Below are positions 14,215 to 24,900 of a DNA stretch of 64,000 nucleotides, in pieces (within the stretch, counting starts at the first letter, position 1; each line of letters begins with the position of its first letter). The DNA is from Ceratorhiza oryzae-sativae. Its lineage: Eukaryota > Basidiomycota > Agaricomycetes > Cantharellales > Ceratobasidiaceae. Both the position numbers and the translations under genes were made by a program. Under the pieces are notes generated by a model that made no database searches, was not told the DNA's origin, and saw only the letters and a program-made list of their open reading frames with translations. The stretch covers positions 1,302,001 through 1,366,000 of the forward strand of contig JARWMV010000240.1 of assembly GCA_030998015.1 (NCBI GenBank). Reading direction: 5' to 3'.

Positions 14215-15236
14215 TCACCCTTGCCACACCGCCGGCTACGTAAATCAACAACGTTAGCGCAAGTCTCGGCGGGTATATGCATGACTTACTCCGGGAATGG
14301 GATATGTGGTGCTGCCCCTATAAACGTCAAATACCACCTACATGATGTCAGAATGAAATATCACGAACGAAACGGACACACTTACTCCGGGGGTAGATGG
14401 AGTGTATGCGCCGGGGAACGAGACCAAGCCGGAAGTAGGAAGTCCTGAACCCGAACCAGTGACCGAAACCTGTGCGCACATAGGATAAAACTGAGCCCCA
14501 GGATAGACAGAGGCAGAGTGCAAAGCAATAATCTCATGACGGATGAGATATTGCCCGGCTTTGAGGCTGGATGGGATTTTGAAGGTGTAGATGCCCTTGT
14601 TGGCCAACAGGATGTCGGTAGCGGCCCATTTACCGTTCACGAGACCTTGTTCGGCGACTTTGAACCAAACGGGCTATGCGGGGGAGCCAAGTGTTAGCTG
14701 ATATGGATATGAGACCAATCTGACTCACGATGTTCCCGGGTTCCATTTAGTAATGTCAGACGGTGCCCTCGCCATGTAAGTGATGATAGGGCCAACATGA
14801 GAGTCCGGCCAGGTAGTCCAGTTGCTGTTATTCACATCTTCAATCTCCCCAGCTAGGTAGAAACACAAAGGTGGGTCCTACTCACAAGGAGACACTGGAG
14901 CCAGCAGCGACAGTCGCAACAAGTGACGCAGGGGCGGAGCCAGCGCTTCCGCCCGCAGTGTAACCGTTGCATTGAATATCAATAGGCTCACGTCTTGGAC
15001 AGGGCCATTGCCCGGGATCTTGCGCACAATGCGCGAAATTGGTGGGCTGATATATGGGTCGGAATAAGGAAGATATCCGGCTGAAATTCAATCATAAATA
15101 AAGGAAAACGGGTACGCGAGAAACCGGTCAACGAACAGAAGGTGGCAGCGGGAGAGCTAAACTTGATTTCTTGAACGTAGCCGTGCGCTAGCACAGAGGT
15201 GGCCGCGGCGAGCAAAGTCAAAGCAATCTTGAACAT
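14215..15236 (-). CDS. AA9 lytic polysaccharide monooxygenase
   Basis: Secreted copper enzyme that cleaves cellulose or related glucans oxidatively. The signal peptide ends in ...SVLA followed by HGYVQEIKF, giving the N-terminal His of the copper brace. The second active-site His lies in WPDSHVGPIITYM. Further motifs are DIQCNG, PVWFKVAEQGL, YLIRHEIIALH, QFYPMC and the C-terminal SYPIPG-type end (here TTYPIPGPAVWQG). No CBM1 follows. Five introns can be drawn (for example 14236-14289 and 14338-14395). Two one-base deletions are needed to keep frame: near 14995 (before DIQCNG) and at the acceptor near 14673 (before PVWFK). Both lie in short C runs. Homology is unmistakable; whether the copy is functional depends on those two bases. 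Confidence 0.88.
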
Positions 15237-16101
15237 GACGTTGTTTGGAGAGTGAAGGCGAGAAAGAGGAATGGAAGTCGAATTTATTGCCGATCTCATA
15301 TGCCAGCCATCCCGTTTTTATACGCCGTACAATCGAGACTATCCTACAAAGTTGTTCCTTTGTCACCCAGTTTAACCGCAGAACGTCAGTGATGTCGCTC
15401 AGGTGATCACCGAGAATCACCTCAACATTGCACGTTACCTGCGAACTCGCGCACTACTCCCTCATGCCAGGGGACCCACAAACGCACGAAGATGCCGACG
15501 GACAGGTGTCGGTACTTCATCGGGTCGAGAACAGTATCAGGTGAGATATACTCCCCAGATTACGTTATCAAGCCCGCCAGAGATTCAAGCCATCAATCCG
15601 ATCAATTCAATTGTTCGAGGGAGCTGGTGCAAGGGAGTATGGACCTGATCCTGAAAGGCTTGATATATTCTAACAACGGCGCGACTAGCAGACAGCACTA
15701 GTACACTGAGGGTGCCCCGAGCCTGGACTTTGGGTAACCAGAATGCCAAAGCCGACAATCATTGCAGATATCCGAACAAGCGATTTTTGGCCGAGAATGA
15801 AGCTTAGTGGCAGATAGGGGATGTCGATCGGGAGTTTTTGAGGCATGAACCAATGATATCACAACCCACACCGGCCCGCTCATGACGAACAAAAGGACGA
15901 ATAAGCATATCATAATTCTGCGGGAGCTCAAAACATGGCTCATACAAATGCTCGCTACGGGGCGCCCCCAAGTAATCCATCAAGGCAAACGCACTGTCGC
16001 CTCGTCCCTAGATGCCATCCCACGCGTGAGCGCTCCTAACGCGAGGTGTTAGAATGTATCATTTTGCAGCGGAACCGGAGCTAACTCACAATCCAATGGG
16101 A
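15237..16101. promoter_or_regulatory. AA9 promoter and eL39 3' region
   Basis: Holds the AA9 upstream region with its TATA box. At the right end, 16036-16089 has GTGAGT...TTAG ends on the minus strand and looks like a 54-nt intron in the eL39 3' UTR. No other gene seen. Confidence 0.45.
15315..15322 (-). promoter_or_regulatory. TATA box of the AA9 gene
   Basis: TATAAAAA on the minus strand, 79 nt upstream of the AA9 start codon. The spacing fits a strongly inducible fungal gene. Confidence 0.5.
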
Positions 16102-16503
16102 TTAGATGTTGAGCTTGGTGCGGCGCCAGTGCCTGCGCTTCGCGTTGTACTACAGAAGGCAATTAATGGATAATACGACAAATTTCTTGTCTGACTCACT
16201 TGGATCTTAGAGTCAGTCTTCAACCGGAACCACTGCGGTAGAGGCCTGAAAAGAAGGCCATATTAGTCTCTACATTCTACCTCTGCAAACATAGTGGTGT
16301 ATGGGTGATGGTGCGGAAGCAGTAGCATTATGTAGGGGGTGCGGACTCGAGCGTGGCGTGTACCTGTTTTGCCTGGCGGCCTTGGCAAGGATGCGCTTGG
16401 TGCGGAATGTCTTTTGGGAAGGCTGTTCACGTATTTAACCAAGAAGAAGATTGGGCATACGCCATCAGCTTTGTTTTTCAGCATTCCACAACATATTTAC
16501 CAT
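16102..16503 (-). CDS. RPL39: 60S ribosomal protein eL39
   Basis: The 51-residue ribosomal protein eL39 of the large subunit, reconstructed from four tiny exons: 16503-16501 (the ATG alone), 16422-16364, 16245-16200 and 16149-16102. The product starts MPSQKTFRTKRILAKAARQN and ends HWRRTKLNI, with the Arg/Lys-rich composition and exact length of the family. All introns (78, 118, 50 nt) have GT-AG ends and the phases add up exactly. A possible further intron lies in the 3' UTR (16036-16089). The gene is too small and too split to appear as an open reading frame. A longer open frame on the opposite strand (16339-16824) is a shadow. Confidence 0.96.
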
Positions 16504-18217
16504 GACGAACTCCAGGAGGTTTGGTTGTGGGTGGCTCTGGGGATGGTGTCTGCATCCGGTCCCTTCCGGCGGTGGTGGCGCTGGTACTGTATAGCTGACG
16601 CATCACCACCTCGGCCTGGTGACCACGTGGAATATGAACGCTGTGAGCCAATTGCCGAGACTCACGTCACTGACACCACTTTCCAAGACGCACTGGATTT
16701 GCCCAGGACTGGATTGCTGAGAATCCCCTCGTGCGGTTCACTCGAGACGTCCCAGGCCGAGCTTGCAACACCCCGAACACTCGAAACCTCGCCCACGTCG
16801 GTCGCAACCCCTCGTTTCGCGTAATGCTGTGTCCACAACCTTTGATCATTGCCAAGGCGATATTTCACCCAACGAAGCAGGTCGAGTCAAAGACGAGGCG
16901 TGCAACGTTCCCGACCTCGTTGATGTGCGCACTTCTCTGGCATGCACCCCGGCTCATTTCAACACGGGAATACGACCCGAGTCGGATATCACGCCGAACA
17001 CTCGTCATCGCCATCGACTACGTAAGCCTGCTTGTCAGATGCGGAACAACAAGCCGAAACGTCGTTTTTGAAACCATTTTGCTCGAAAGCGAAACGAGGT
17101 TATGGACAATGTGACGACCATCAGAGGACCGTTGCCCATTCCACTCCTAATTCGGCTTTGATTGGTGCATTGCTACACAGCCTTGAGTTGGAGCTGGAAG
17201 GCCACGGCACGACCTTTATTCAATTCCAAAGGCCATCGCGCAATGCGCAAACGGCTTTCGTGGAGCTATTCAGGATATATGAATAAAGGGCTTTTTACTC
17301 TTATCGTCGGAAATCGCCATTGCAGCGTTCTGTGGCGAACTAATGTGGGTATTCACCGCGGCTTCTTCACGATGCTTCGAAGGTCGTACCCGAGCCCGTG
17401 AGTTCTCACCCTTTTTCGCCCTTTCGTGCTTCAAAGCAACCCAACCGCCAGTCCTACGAGGTACGTGCTAGAAGGGATTGCGATGGTACTAGATATACTC
17501 ATCCACTTCGGATAGGTAAATACAGTCGTTTCAGCACCCAACGCCACAATTACGGTGTTTTAACTCGTGACCAATAAGGCTCGAGGCCGAAGCTCAAACA
17601 ACCGTGCTTCCACCGCATCGCTGCTCTCGCCCTAACTGTTTAGAGGTCGCTCCGGGCTCTCGGGCTCTTATCTTTACGGCTCGGCAGCTCGACCAACCTC
17701 ACTATCCCCGCAGCGTCCTTGGAGAAACTCCATCCAAGCCTCCAAGCCTCCAAGCCTTGGGCTTTTGTCGTGGTCTGCGTCAGTTATCGTCCCGTTCCAA
17801 GCATTTCCAATCGTCGGTCACGTCAGCACGATGAGTCTGGAATGAGTTTGTTTTTACAGAGAAGAATCGGCTGCTTCCCTGTCATCTCGGGGCCGTCGAT
17901 GCACGTGTTTATGAGGGGATCGCGAACGCCGCAAGGCTGCGTCAGAGCAGATAAAAGGGTGGAGAAGGTAGGCGGTGCGCGCCGATCAGCTTGGTTATTA
18001 CTCCCTCCATCCACTCAGTATGTCAGAACTAGAAGTCCTTGACTTGCGCTGAACCAGTCGCCATTTGTTCTAGGCATCCAAATGTTAACCTGGACCCATG
18101 TTATAGCGCGAATATGGATCCTTGCTTTGGGATGGGCGATTCGGCATGCCATGTGAGTTGTAATGGTGCGTATATCTTGGACCTGCTAAACTAGGCTGGG
18201 TACCGTTCTCATTTCAG
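16504..18217. other. eL39 promoter and unresolved upstream exons of the membrane protein
   Basis: The left part is the upstream region of eL39. At 18074-18165 a Cys-containing stretch (DPCFGMGDSACHVSC) flanked by plausible splice sites may be an upstream exon of the following membrane protein, but its phase is off by one base with the next exon. A short tandem CCAAGCCT repeat lies near 17727-17755. Nothing else is identifiable. Confidence 0.35.
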
Positions 18218-18758
18218 GGCCGCGCCGACTCCCAGCGACGATATTAATAACTCATCGACTCACACCTCTCTTCGAAACAATCCAACATCCAACCCCAACC
18301 CCAACCCGAATCCTTACGGCGCCGATCCCTCCAATGACAACTCTTCGCCAATGACCACCATCATCATCGTATGTGTCGTCGGATCTTTGGCTCTGATTGG
18401 CGGAGGATGGGCAGCATACAGATGCATGGTCTCTCGGCGGAATCCTCAACCGGTATTCGCGGTCCCGACGGATCATACCGGCGAACCCACGACGGCGATG
18501 ATTTATATCCCAGGAGAACCGTTCCCGACGACAGCCATGCCTGCGCTGCGGTACGATTCGCCGTATACCCACCCGCAGCCGGACCTCGAGGCGACAGAGG
18601 TCGGCCCGGGAGCGATTATGCCTCCGCCCCCGAGCTATGATGCCGCGACCGGTGGACGGGTACCCGAGCTTGCGACTACGCCCGGTCCATGTCGGCCCAT
18701 TCCAACTCCTTCAGAGAGCCGATGGAAGGATTTGCTCATGTCACAGGGGAGGGATTAG
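18218..18758 (+). CDS. Single-pass membrane protein, last exon(s)
   Basis: I do not recognise a named family. The open frame begins after a plausible acceptor at 18217 with a Ser/Asn/Pro-rich ectodomain containing an NPNPNPNPYG run. It continues with one transmembrane helix (TIIIVCVVGSLALIGGGWAA), then a basic stop-transfer motif (RCMVSRRN) and a proline-rich cytoplasmic tail with MPPPPSYDA, a PPxY-type motif that could bind WW domains of ubiquitin ligases. Stop TAG at 18756-18758. The architecture fits fungal wall-sensor-like or mid2-like proteins. Upstream exons are probably present but were not resolved. Confidence 0.5.
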
Positions 18759-19381
18759 GGTTTCCTAACGGGCTTTCGTATTTTTATGGCCACGCTTTCA
18801 ACGAGGTGACGATCTTACGACTCATGAATTATTTCGGAATTTCAATGTAATATAAGCAAGCAAGTTACGGTTTCGGTTATTCGCTATTGTAGTATACTCA
18901 TTCGCTCTCCTGTTCAATCTGAACCATGTTGTCCGCCAATATGTAAATTGCGAAATGAAATGGGCCCAGGCTGATTGTTTATCACGTCAACGAGTTTGAT
19001 TTTCGAGGACGACTAGTACAGTGACGTATAAAATACATGCGCCGGCAGGGGTCACACCTTGCATATGGCGAGAAATTAGTACTGGTGAAAAGCGAGACAC
19101 TTTTCCTTCCCTTCGCGGTTTGGTGGACAGCAATAATCTTGTGAAGTCACGGTCATCCACCCCGAGCAATCAGACTACGTGATTCCCGAGAGCTCAGCGG
19201 CAATCTTGTTGGCGTTGAGAGTCATGTAGACAAGTTTCAAGGAGTGGATGCTCGCATTGGCTTGGGAAGACCAAGGCAAATCGATCTTCAAGTATGCAGG
19301 GGGTGATGTCGTACTGACCCCGGACTACCTCAAGTTTCGGTTGTTACCGAGCTAGGAGAGCCGACTGGAGTTTGCGAGAGA
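18759..19381. other. Intergenic
   Basis: The 3' region of the membrane-protein gene up to the LINE insertion. No coding or RNA feature recognised. Confidence 0.5.
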
Positions 19382-19396
19382 ACCGTGTGCCCGTAT
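19382..19396. repeat. Target-site duplication, left copy
   Basis: 15-bp direct repeat adjoining the poly-A end of the LINE. Identical to 21467-21481. Confidence 0.9.
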
Positions 19397-19644
19397 TTTT
19401 TTATTTTTTTTTGGGATCCAGTTTATTCTGTCCGCTCAGCCCGAGGCTATGTAGGACAGTTACAACGTTTTAGGTACAAAAAGGTGCTTTCTGCTCCGCC
19501 CCATCGTCGGCCCCTGAGCCCCCTTCTCTTCACTCCGAGCAATGCCCGACAGACGAGCCTACGCCCCCCTGCCGTCCGGCCGACCTCGACCGTTTTAGTG
19601 CCCCAGAGCGTCCCATCCCGTAATTAAGTTCTTCATACTTGACT

Positions 19645-21466
19645 TTAGATAGCTCCTACTCTCTCTAGGTATCGAATTAGGTGTCGTGTTGTTTTCCCCG
19701 GTTGCAGGAGCGCTCTGAACGACCTCGATGCATCTCCTAATTCTCTTGTTCTTATCTTCCGAGCCTCACTGTGCGCTGGGCAAGTCATCAGTAGGTGGAA
19801 TACAGTCTGTTTGCTCGTACCGCAGTTTGGACATATCGGGGAATCGACTTTCTTGAAACGTTCCAGGTAAACAGCCACTGGGAAGTGTTCGAGCCGAAGT
19901 TGCACCAAGATCGCGAATTCGCGTCGGCTGAGGGGTTTGGCCGCCTCGAAGAACTTCAGTGACGGGTAGCTCGGGTCCAGGTTTTGTAGCTTTTCTTTCC
20001 TCGTGTCGTCGACCTCCTGTTTCCACCTCCGGAGTAGGGTTTCCCGAAATACTCGTTTGGCCGCCATGGGATTTGTCGGTACTCGTTCCCTCAGTTTCTT
20101 GGGGAGTGCTTCCGGTGCGCTTCTGCCTCCCTGGCCTGCATCTCTGGCCGCCTCGTCCGCCTTCTCGTTTCCATCCACCCCTTCGTGTCCCGGTATCCAT
20201 CTCGCCTCGATTTGTATTTGACCATGTTTTCTAAAAACCCTGTGTAAAATAGCGTTTAGGTCAGCGAACATATTCGATAGCTGTTTGGTCTTCCCCGCTA
20301 CCAGCGTGCGCAGCACCGCTTGGTTGTCCGTGAAAATCACCGCATCCTCCATTGGCCAGCTCTCCGTTTCCAGTAAGCGCAGGCCCAGCTGCAGCCCTAC
20401 TATTTCCGCCTCGTACACCTCGTGCTCCTCGTCTGACCCCAGATACACCTTAAGTGTTCGATCTTCCGCCCCTTCTCTAACCAGCACTGCTGCTGCTCCC
20501 ACCCCGCCGTCTTTCATCGACCCATCGGTGAATATTTTGATGTCAGCCGCCGTTGTCTTTTCAAAGTCGATAGCTTCTTCTCGCGACTCAGCAATTGTGA
20601 CTCGTAGTTTCTTGAGCGCCTTCTGGAGGTCGCTGCTCCGAGCTTTTGCAGCGTACTCTGTTACGTTCACTTCAGTGGTTGCAAACAATATCTGTAGTGG
20701 AGAGCGATGCTCAGCTGGTAGGTGTTTCCCTTCCTTGTCTACAAGCTGTCGGAGTGGGTGGCTTTTTGGGACCGAGGCCAGTCGCACCGCTGCCCGGTGG
20801 CAGGCTCTCTGGAGCTCGAGTTTTATTGGTAGGATCCCAGCGTGCGCATCAAGGGCGTCGGTTGGTGAGGTTCGCAGTGCGCCCGTGATATTGAGTGCTG
20901 AGATGCGTTGGATCGACTGTAATTTCTTCGTGAAGCCCGCTGCGCCTAGGTCTCGTGTGTCCATTTCATTCCTGCGAACATGCTCCCACCACACGTCAGC
21001 TGCGTATGTCACTTTTGGTAGGAATACCGCTTGGTGTAGGCGTCGTGCAGCTTCTGGCTTCAGTCCGTGTCGCGTCCTGGACACCCTCCTCAAGAGGTTG
21101 ACCCAGGTGGATCCAGTCTGCAGTACCCCTGCCCTCTGTTCGCTCCACCTCAGCTCCTCGTCAAAGATCACCCCTAGGAAGCGGTGCGACTTGACTGGTT
21201 CAATCAGTACCCCTCCTATGCGCACCGGCCCTGACTTCTTCTCCTTGCTCCTCGTGAATCCAACTAGCGCTGTCTTTTCTAGAGTGAACTCCGACGTGTG
21301 CGCCTCCGCCCATTTCAAAGCTCCACACTCTCTTTCCATCATGTCTCTCAACTTCTCCCCTGCTTCCTCCATTGTGGCTGCTCTTGCGAGTAGCGCCACA
21401 TCGTCAATGTAGCCCACCGCCAGCTCCTCCCTCTTGCTCCGCCCCCCAGGTGCTCTTGCCACTCTG
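19645..21466 (-). CDS. LINE reverse transcriptase (C-terminal part) with RNase H and zinc motif
   Basis: C-terminal part of a LINE ORF2. It starts just before the RT catalytic motif GYIDDVALL, so the fingers and earlier RT motifs are missing. A thumb/connection region follows. The RNase H domain keeps all four acidic residues (IFTDGS, YEAEIVGLQ, IFTDNQA, NEKADEAA). Near the C-terminus is a CX2CX8HX4C zinc motif (CPNCGTSKQTVFHLLMTC). The open frame can be read upstream to an ATG at 21492, but the first residues are encoded by the duplicated host target. The fragment cannot encode an autonomous element. No internal stop or frameshift is seen. Confidence 0.93.
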
Positions 21467-21481
21467 ACCGTGTGCCCGTAT
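21467..21481. repeat. Target-site duplication, right copy
   Basis: 15-bp direct repeat at the truncated 5' end of the LINE. The ATG of the open frame (21492) lies outside it, in host DNA. Confidence 0.9.
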
Positions 21482-21966
21482 GTAAACCTCATTGCTATGG
21501 GCTCCTAAGTCTCATCTAACATCGTTTCCATATAGGTATCAGTCGATTCCTTTACGAATGATGCGTCATGATATCGTCTCGGATACATATTTGCGTAGAC
21601 AGAAATGGTAATTGTGTGCCAGCTCAAATCTGTAGCTTTGTCAATTACCATGTTGGTCGACAATCTGCAATCAAAAGTAAAACACGTGCAAGTCGCATGT
21701 GCAGCTTTCGACCACCATCCAGGCAGCACACAAACTATGTTGCCCGACTCTAAACCATTCGACATATTCAAGCGACTACTCGAACCCAGGAATCGTGTAC
21801 GCGAAGGTCTATATAACCGTTACTACATGCAACTCTGACGAGACCGGTGTAGCCACGACATCCTGAACCCACAGATGAACACGAATCGCGAAGGGGTTTC
21901 CGAAAGGCACTTCGAGCCTTTGCTTCCGACGCGTTTGTAGCGTTTAGTGCAAAAGGCTCGGAATCA
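21482..21966. promoter_or_regulatory. Upstream region of the NACHT-WD40 gene
   Basis: About 485 bp between the LINE insertion and the NWD start, with TATATAA at 21810-21816, 151 nt before the ATG. The LINE therefore landed in or just above the likely promoter of the NWD gene. Confidence 0.45.
21810..21816 (+). promoter_or_regulatory. TATA box of the NWD gene
   Basis: TATATAA located 151 nt before the NWD start codon. Confidence 0.35.
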
Positions 21967-24900
21967 ATGAACCCCGAGGGATCGAAGCAGACGGCAGCTC
22001 CGACGCCTGGGCAGGCGCCTAATGCCCTCAATCCCGACCCCTCGTCGCGCACATCTCTGTTGGTCCAGACGGCAGCTCCGACGCCTGAGCAGGCGCCTAA
22101 TACCCGCAACCCCAGCCCCTCGTCGCACACATCTCCGTTGGTCCAGGTGGACTCTTCCGGGAGTTTGTGGGGAGGGTTAAAACGGTTTGCTGGGGCGCTG
22201 CAGGATTGTGGCATCGAGTTTGGCCCTCTGAAGTCTGCCATCGAGGGATTTGTTGCCTGCGCCGAAATCTTTCAGGTAATCCACGAAACAGAGCCCGTAC
22301 TTATCCTTCACATGCTGACTGGTATGAACGCACATTTCTCCAGGTTTCAGGAGAAATGCAGGAAGAGTATGACTCGCTCCGGAAGATACTCGACTGGCAC
22401 TTTCATGATCTTGCTGAGCAATTCGGCGACGAGACACCGCCCAGCATTCAACCTAGCATCATCAATCTAGCCAGGTATGAAATATGCCTCATGAATGGGA
22501 TATCATTGTTTTGACCGGCTGCAAAGTGGATTGCAGCGTGAAATCGACTACGTGCGTCTCAAGCAGCAAGGAGGCGGCTCTCAAGGATACGCACAAGCTC
22601 AAGCCGATATCGAAGACGTGATGAGGTCATACCGGCGTATCCAGAGCCTTGTGGACAGGCTGCTGGTGAGTATGTGAATCGCTTGCGCCAACCAAGAACT
22701 CATCTGGCTGGATAGCTGAACGCAAACGTCAACATCTGGCTCGGCCTGGAAGGAGTAGCAACAGTATGATAACCCGCCTCTAGAATTTTAGACTGGATTG
22801 CTCATAAACTGACCCAATAGAGATTGAATCTGGACAGGTTGTCACCGTCTCACGCAGCATATTACAACTCCCACGAGGCTAAACAAATCAACCGCGATGA
22901 ATGCACCCCAGACACCCGTCTGCAGGTGCTCGAACGATTCAGAGCGTGGCGCAATGATCGATCGGGCGAGAAAATATACTGGCTGAATGGCATGGCTGGG
23001 ACCGGAAAGACTACCGTCACGTTCACGCTGTGCAAAGAGCTCGAGGCTGAAAAAAGGCTAGCCGCCAACTTCTTCTGCTCACGACGACTTCCCACGTGCT
23101 GCGAGACACGATTCATTCTACCAACAATCGCGTACCAGCTGGCCCAATTCTCGTACCCATTCAAATGTGTCCTATCGCAAGTATTAGATCAACACCCGGA
23201 CGTACACACTCGCGAGATTAAGATGCAATTTCAGGATCTGTTGCTTGATCCTCTGAAAGAAATCAAAGATTCAGTTCCAGAAGACCTCCTGGTCGTGATC
23301 GAGGGACTGGATGAATGCAACGATGCCTCTTCCGTCGGGGATATCCTAGACCTGCTACTCGAGAATGTGAAGGACCTCCCAGTCAGGTTCTTTCTGACCA
23401 GCAGGCCAGAGCCCGATATACGTCGTCGGATGTGTAACAGGGGTGGGGATCGCGAGCGATCGGAACTCCACCTGCACGACATTAGTCGATCCATCGTTCA
23501 GGACGATATCCACAAGTTTCTCGCAGCCGGGCTGAGTCACACGAATGTCTCGACCAGTGACCTTGCGATACTGGTGGAACGTTCCGACGGTTTATTTATT
23601 TATGCAGCTACAATTGTGCGTTACGTTTCTGACGGCGGCCCTGGGAGAACGCAGCAACGACTCAAGCTAGTGCTAAATGCGGCTCCAGCAGCCACAGGTC
23701 CCGATGCTGCGATAAACGCACTATACACCTTGATACTTGAACATGCGATTCGTAATCTGGAGGAGCACGAGCAACATGAGATGCTAGTGATCGTCCATAC
23801 AGTGATATGCGCACAGGAACCACTGACTGCATATACCATTTCGGTCGCTCTTGGACTGGAAGGTGCTGAGGTTGTGCTAGTTGCGATTGATCCACTGCGA
23901 TCGGTGTTGAACATCCAGCACGATGACGAGGTGATCACCACCCTGCACAAGTCGTTTTCGGATTACCTGTTTGACGAGAGTCGATCCAACCAGTTCTGGT
24001 GTGACGCAGCGAAACATAACGCCAAAGTTGCGCTGGGGCTCATGAGGGTTATTCAAGCCGTGGATCCGCCTTTCAATATCTGCCACCTACCTTCGTCATA
24101 TGTTCTAGACAAGGACGTTCCCAATCTGTCGGAAACAATCAAAGAGTGCATCTCTGAACGATTGGTTTATGCTTGCCGAACTTGGGGTACATACGTGCAA
24201 CGGGCAGAGCCTGCGCAAGGTCTTTCAGCCTCCGTTGAAAAGGTGCTATCGAGCCGGCTGCTTCTGTGCACGGAAGTCCTTAATTTGACAGGCAATCTAA
24301 GAGATAGTGAAGCCGGCTCACTGAAGGGTCTTTGCGAATGGACAAAGGTATGCAGCGCCATTGTACATCACGCATCGTGCACTCACAACGGATCAGAGGC
24401 TACCCAAGTCTCAACAAGCCGAGCTTATTCATGAGCTTGCGGTGGATGCCTGCCAATTCATCGAAGCGTTTGCGTCTGGCGATGCCACACAAAGTACACC
24501 ACACATATATGTGTCCGTCCTACGTCTTTGGCCCGCAGGACGACCAGTTTCTAGATGCTATTCTCAGCACATCCAGCCTACTTCGTCTGTGGTTTCAAAA
24601 TCATCGGGCATGGCTTACACCGCTGATGCCGGCAAGAGCAAGTCATCGGCATCCTCGATTTGGAGCACATCAAGCGAGCTATGCGCCGTAACAATGGCGC
24701 CTGCCGGTCAGATGATTGCCGCATGTGACCGAGATGGCCTCATATCGATCTGGGACATCGAGAGCAGAAACCTTATAGCCAGTCCCATGAACTCGGGCGG
24801 TCAGCCAAGCACTTGTGTTGCATTGTCTCCGGATGGCAAGCGCTTGGCATGCGGATTTGACGACTGTACCATCCGCATCTGGAACAGCCTCACACAGATC

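Larger units (their letters stand above)
19382..21481 (-). mobile_element. 5'-truncated LINE (non-LTR retrotransposon) with target-site duplication
   Basis: A 2.07-kb insertion (19397-21466) on the minus strand, bounded by a perfect 15-bp direct repeat, ACCGTGTGCCCGTAT on the plus strand, at 19382-19396 and 21467-21481. On the element strand it ends in an A-rich tail (plus-strand T runs at 19396-19412) directly against the left repeat. It lacks the endonuclease and most of the reverse transcriptase, as expected for incomplete target-primed reverse transcription. The remaining ORF is open and the repeats are identical, so the insertion looks recent. Confidence 0.93.

Noticed and set aside
16339..16824. 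161-residue plus-strand frame
   Set aside because: It overlaps the exact four-exon eL39 model on the minus strand and has no recognisable domain.
20285..21412. 375-residue open frame on the plus strand
   Set aside because: It is the antisense of the LINE ORF, whose minus-strand reading has reverse transcriptase and RNase H motifs. The plus-strand product has no domain.
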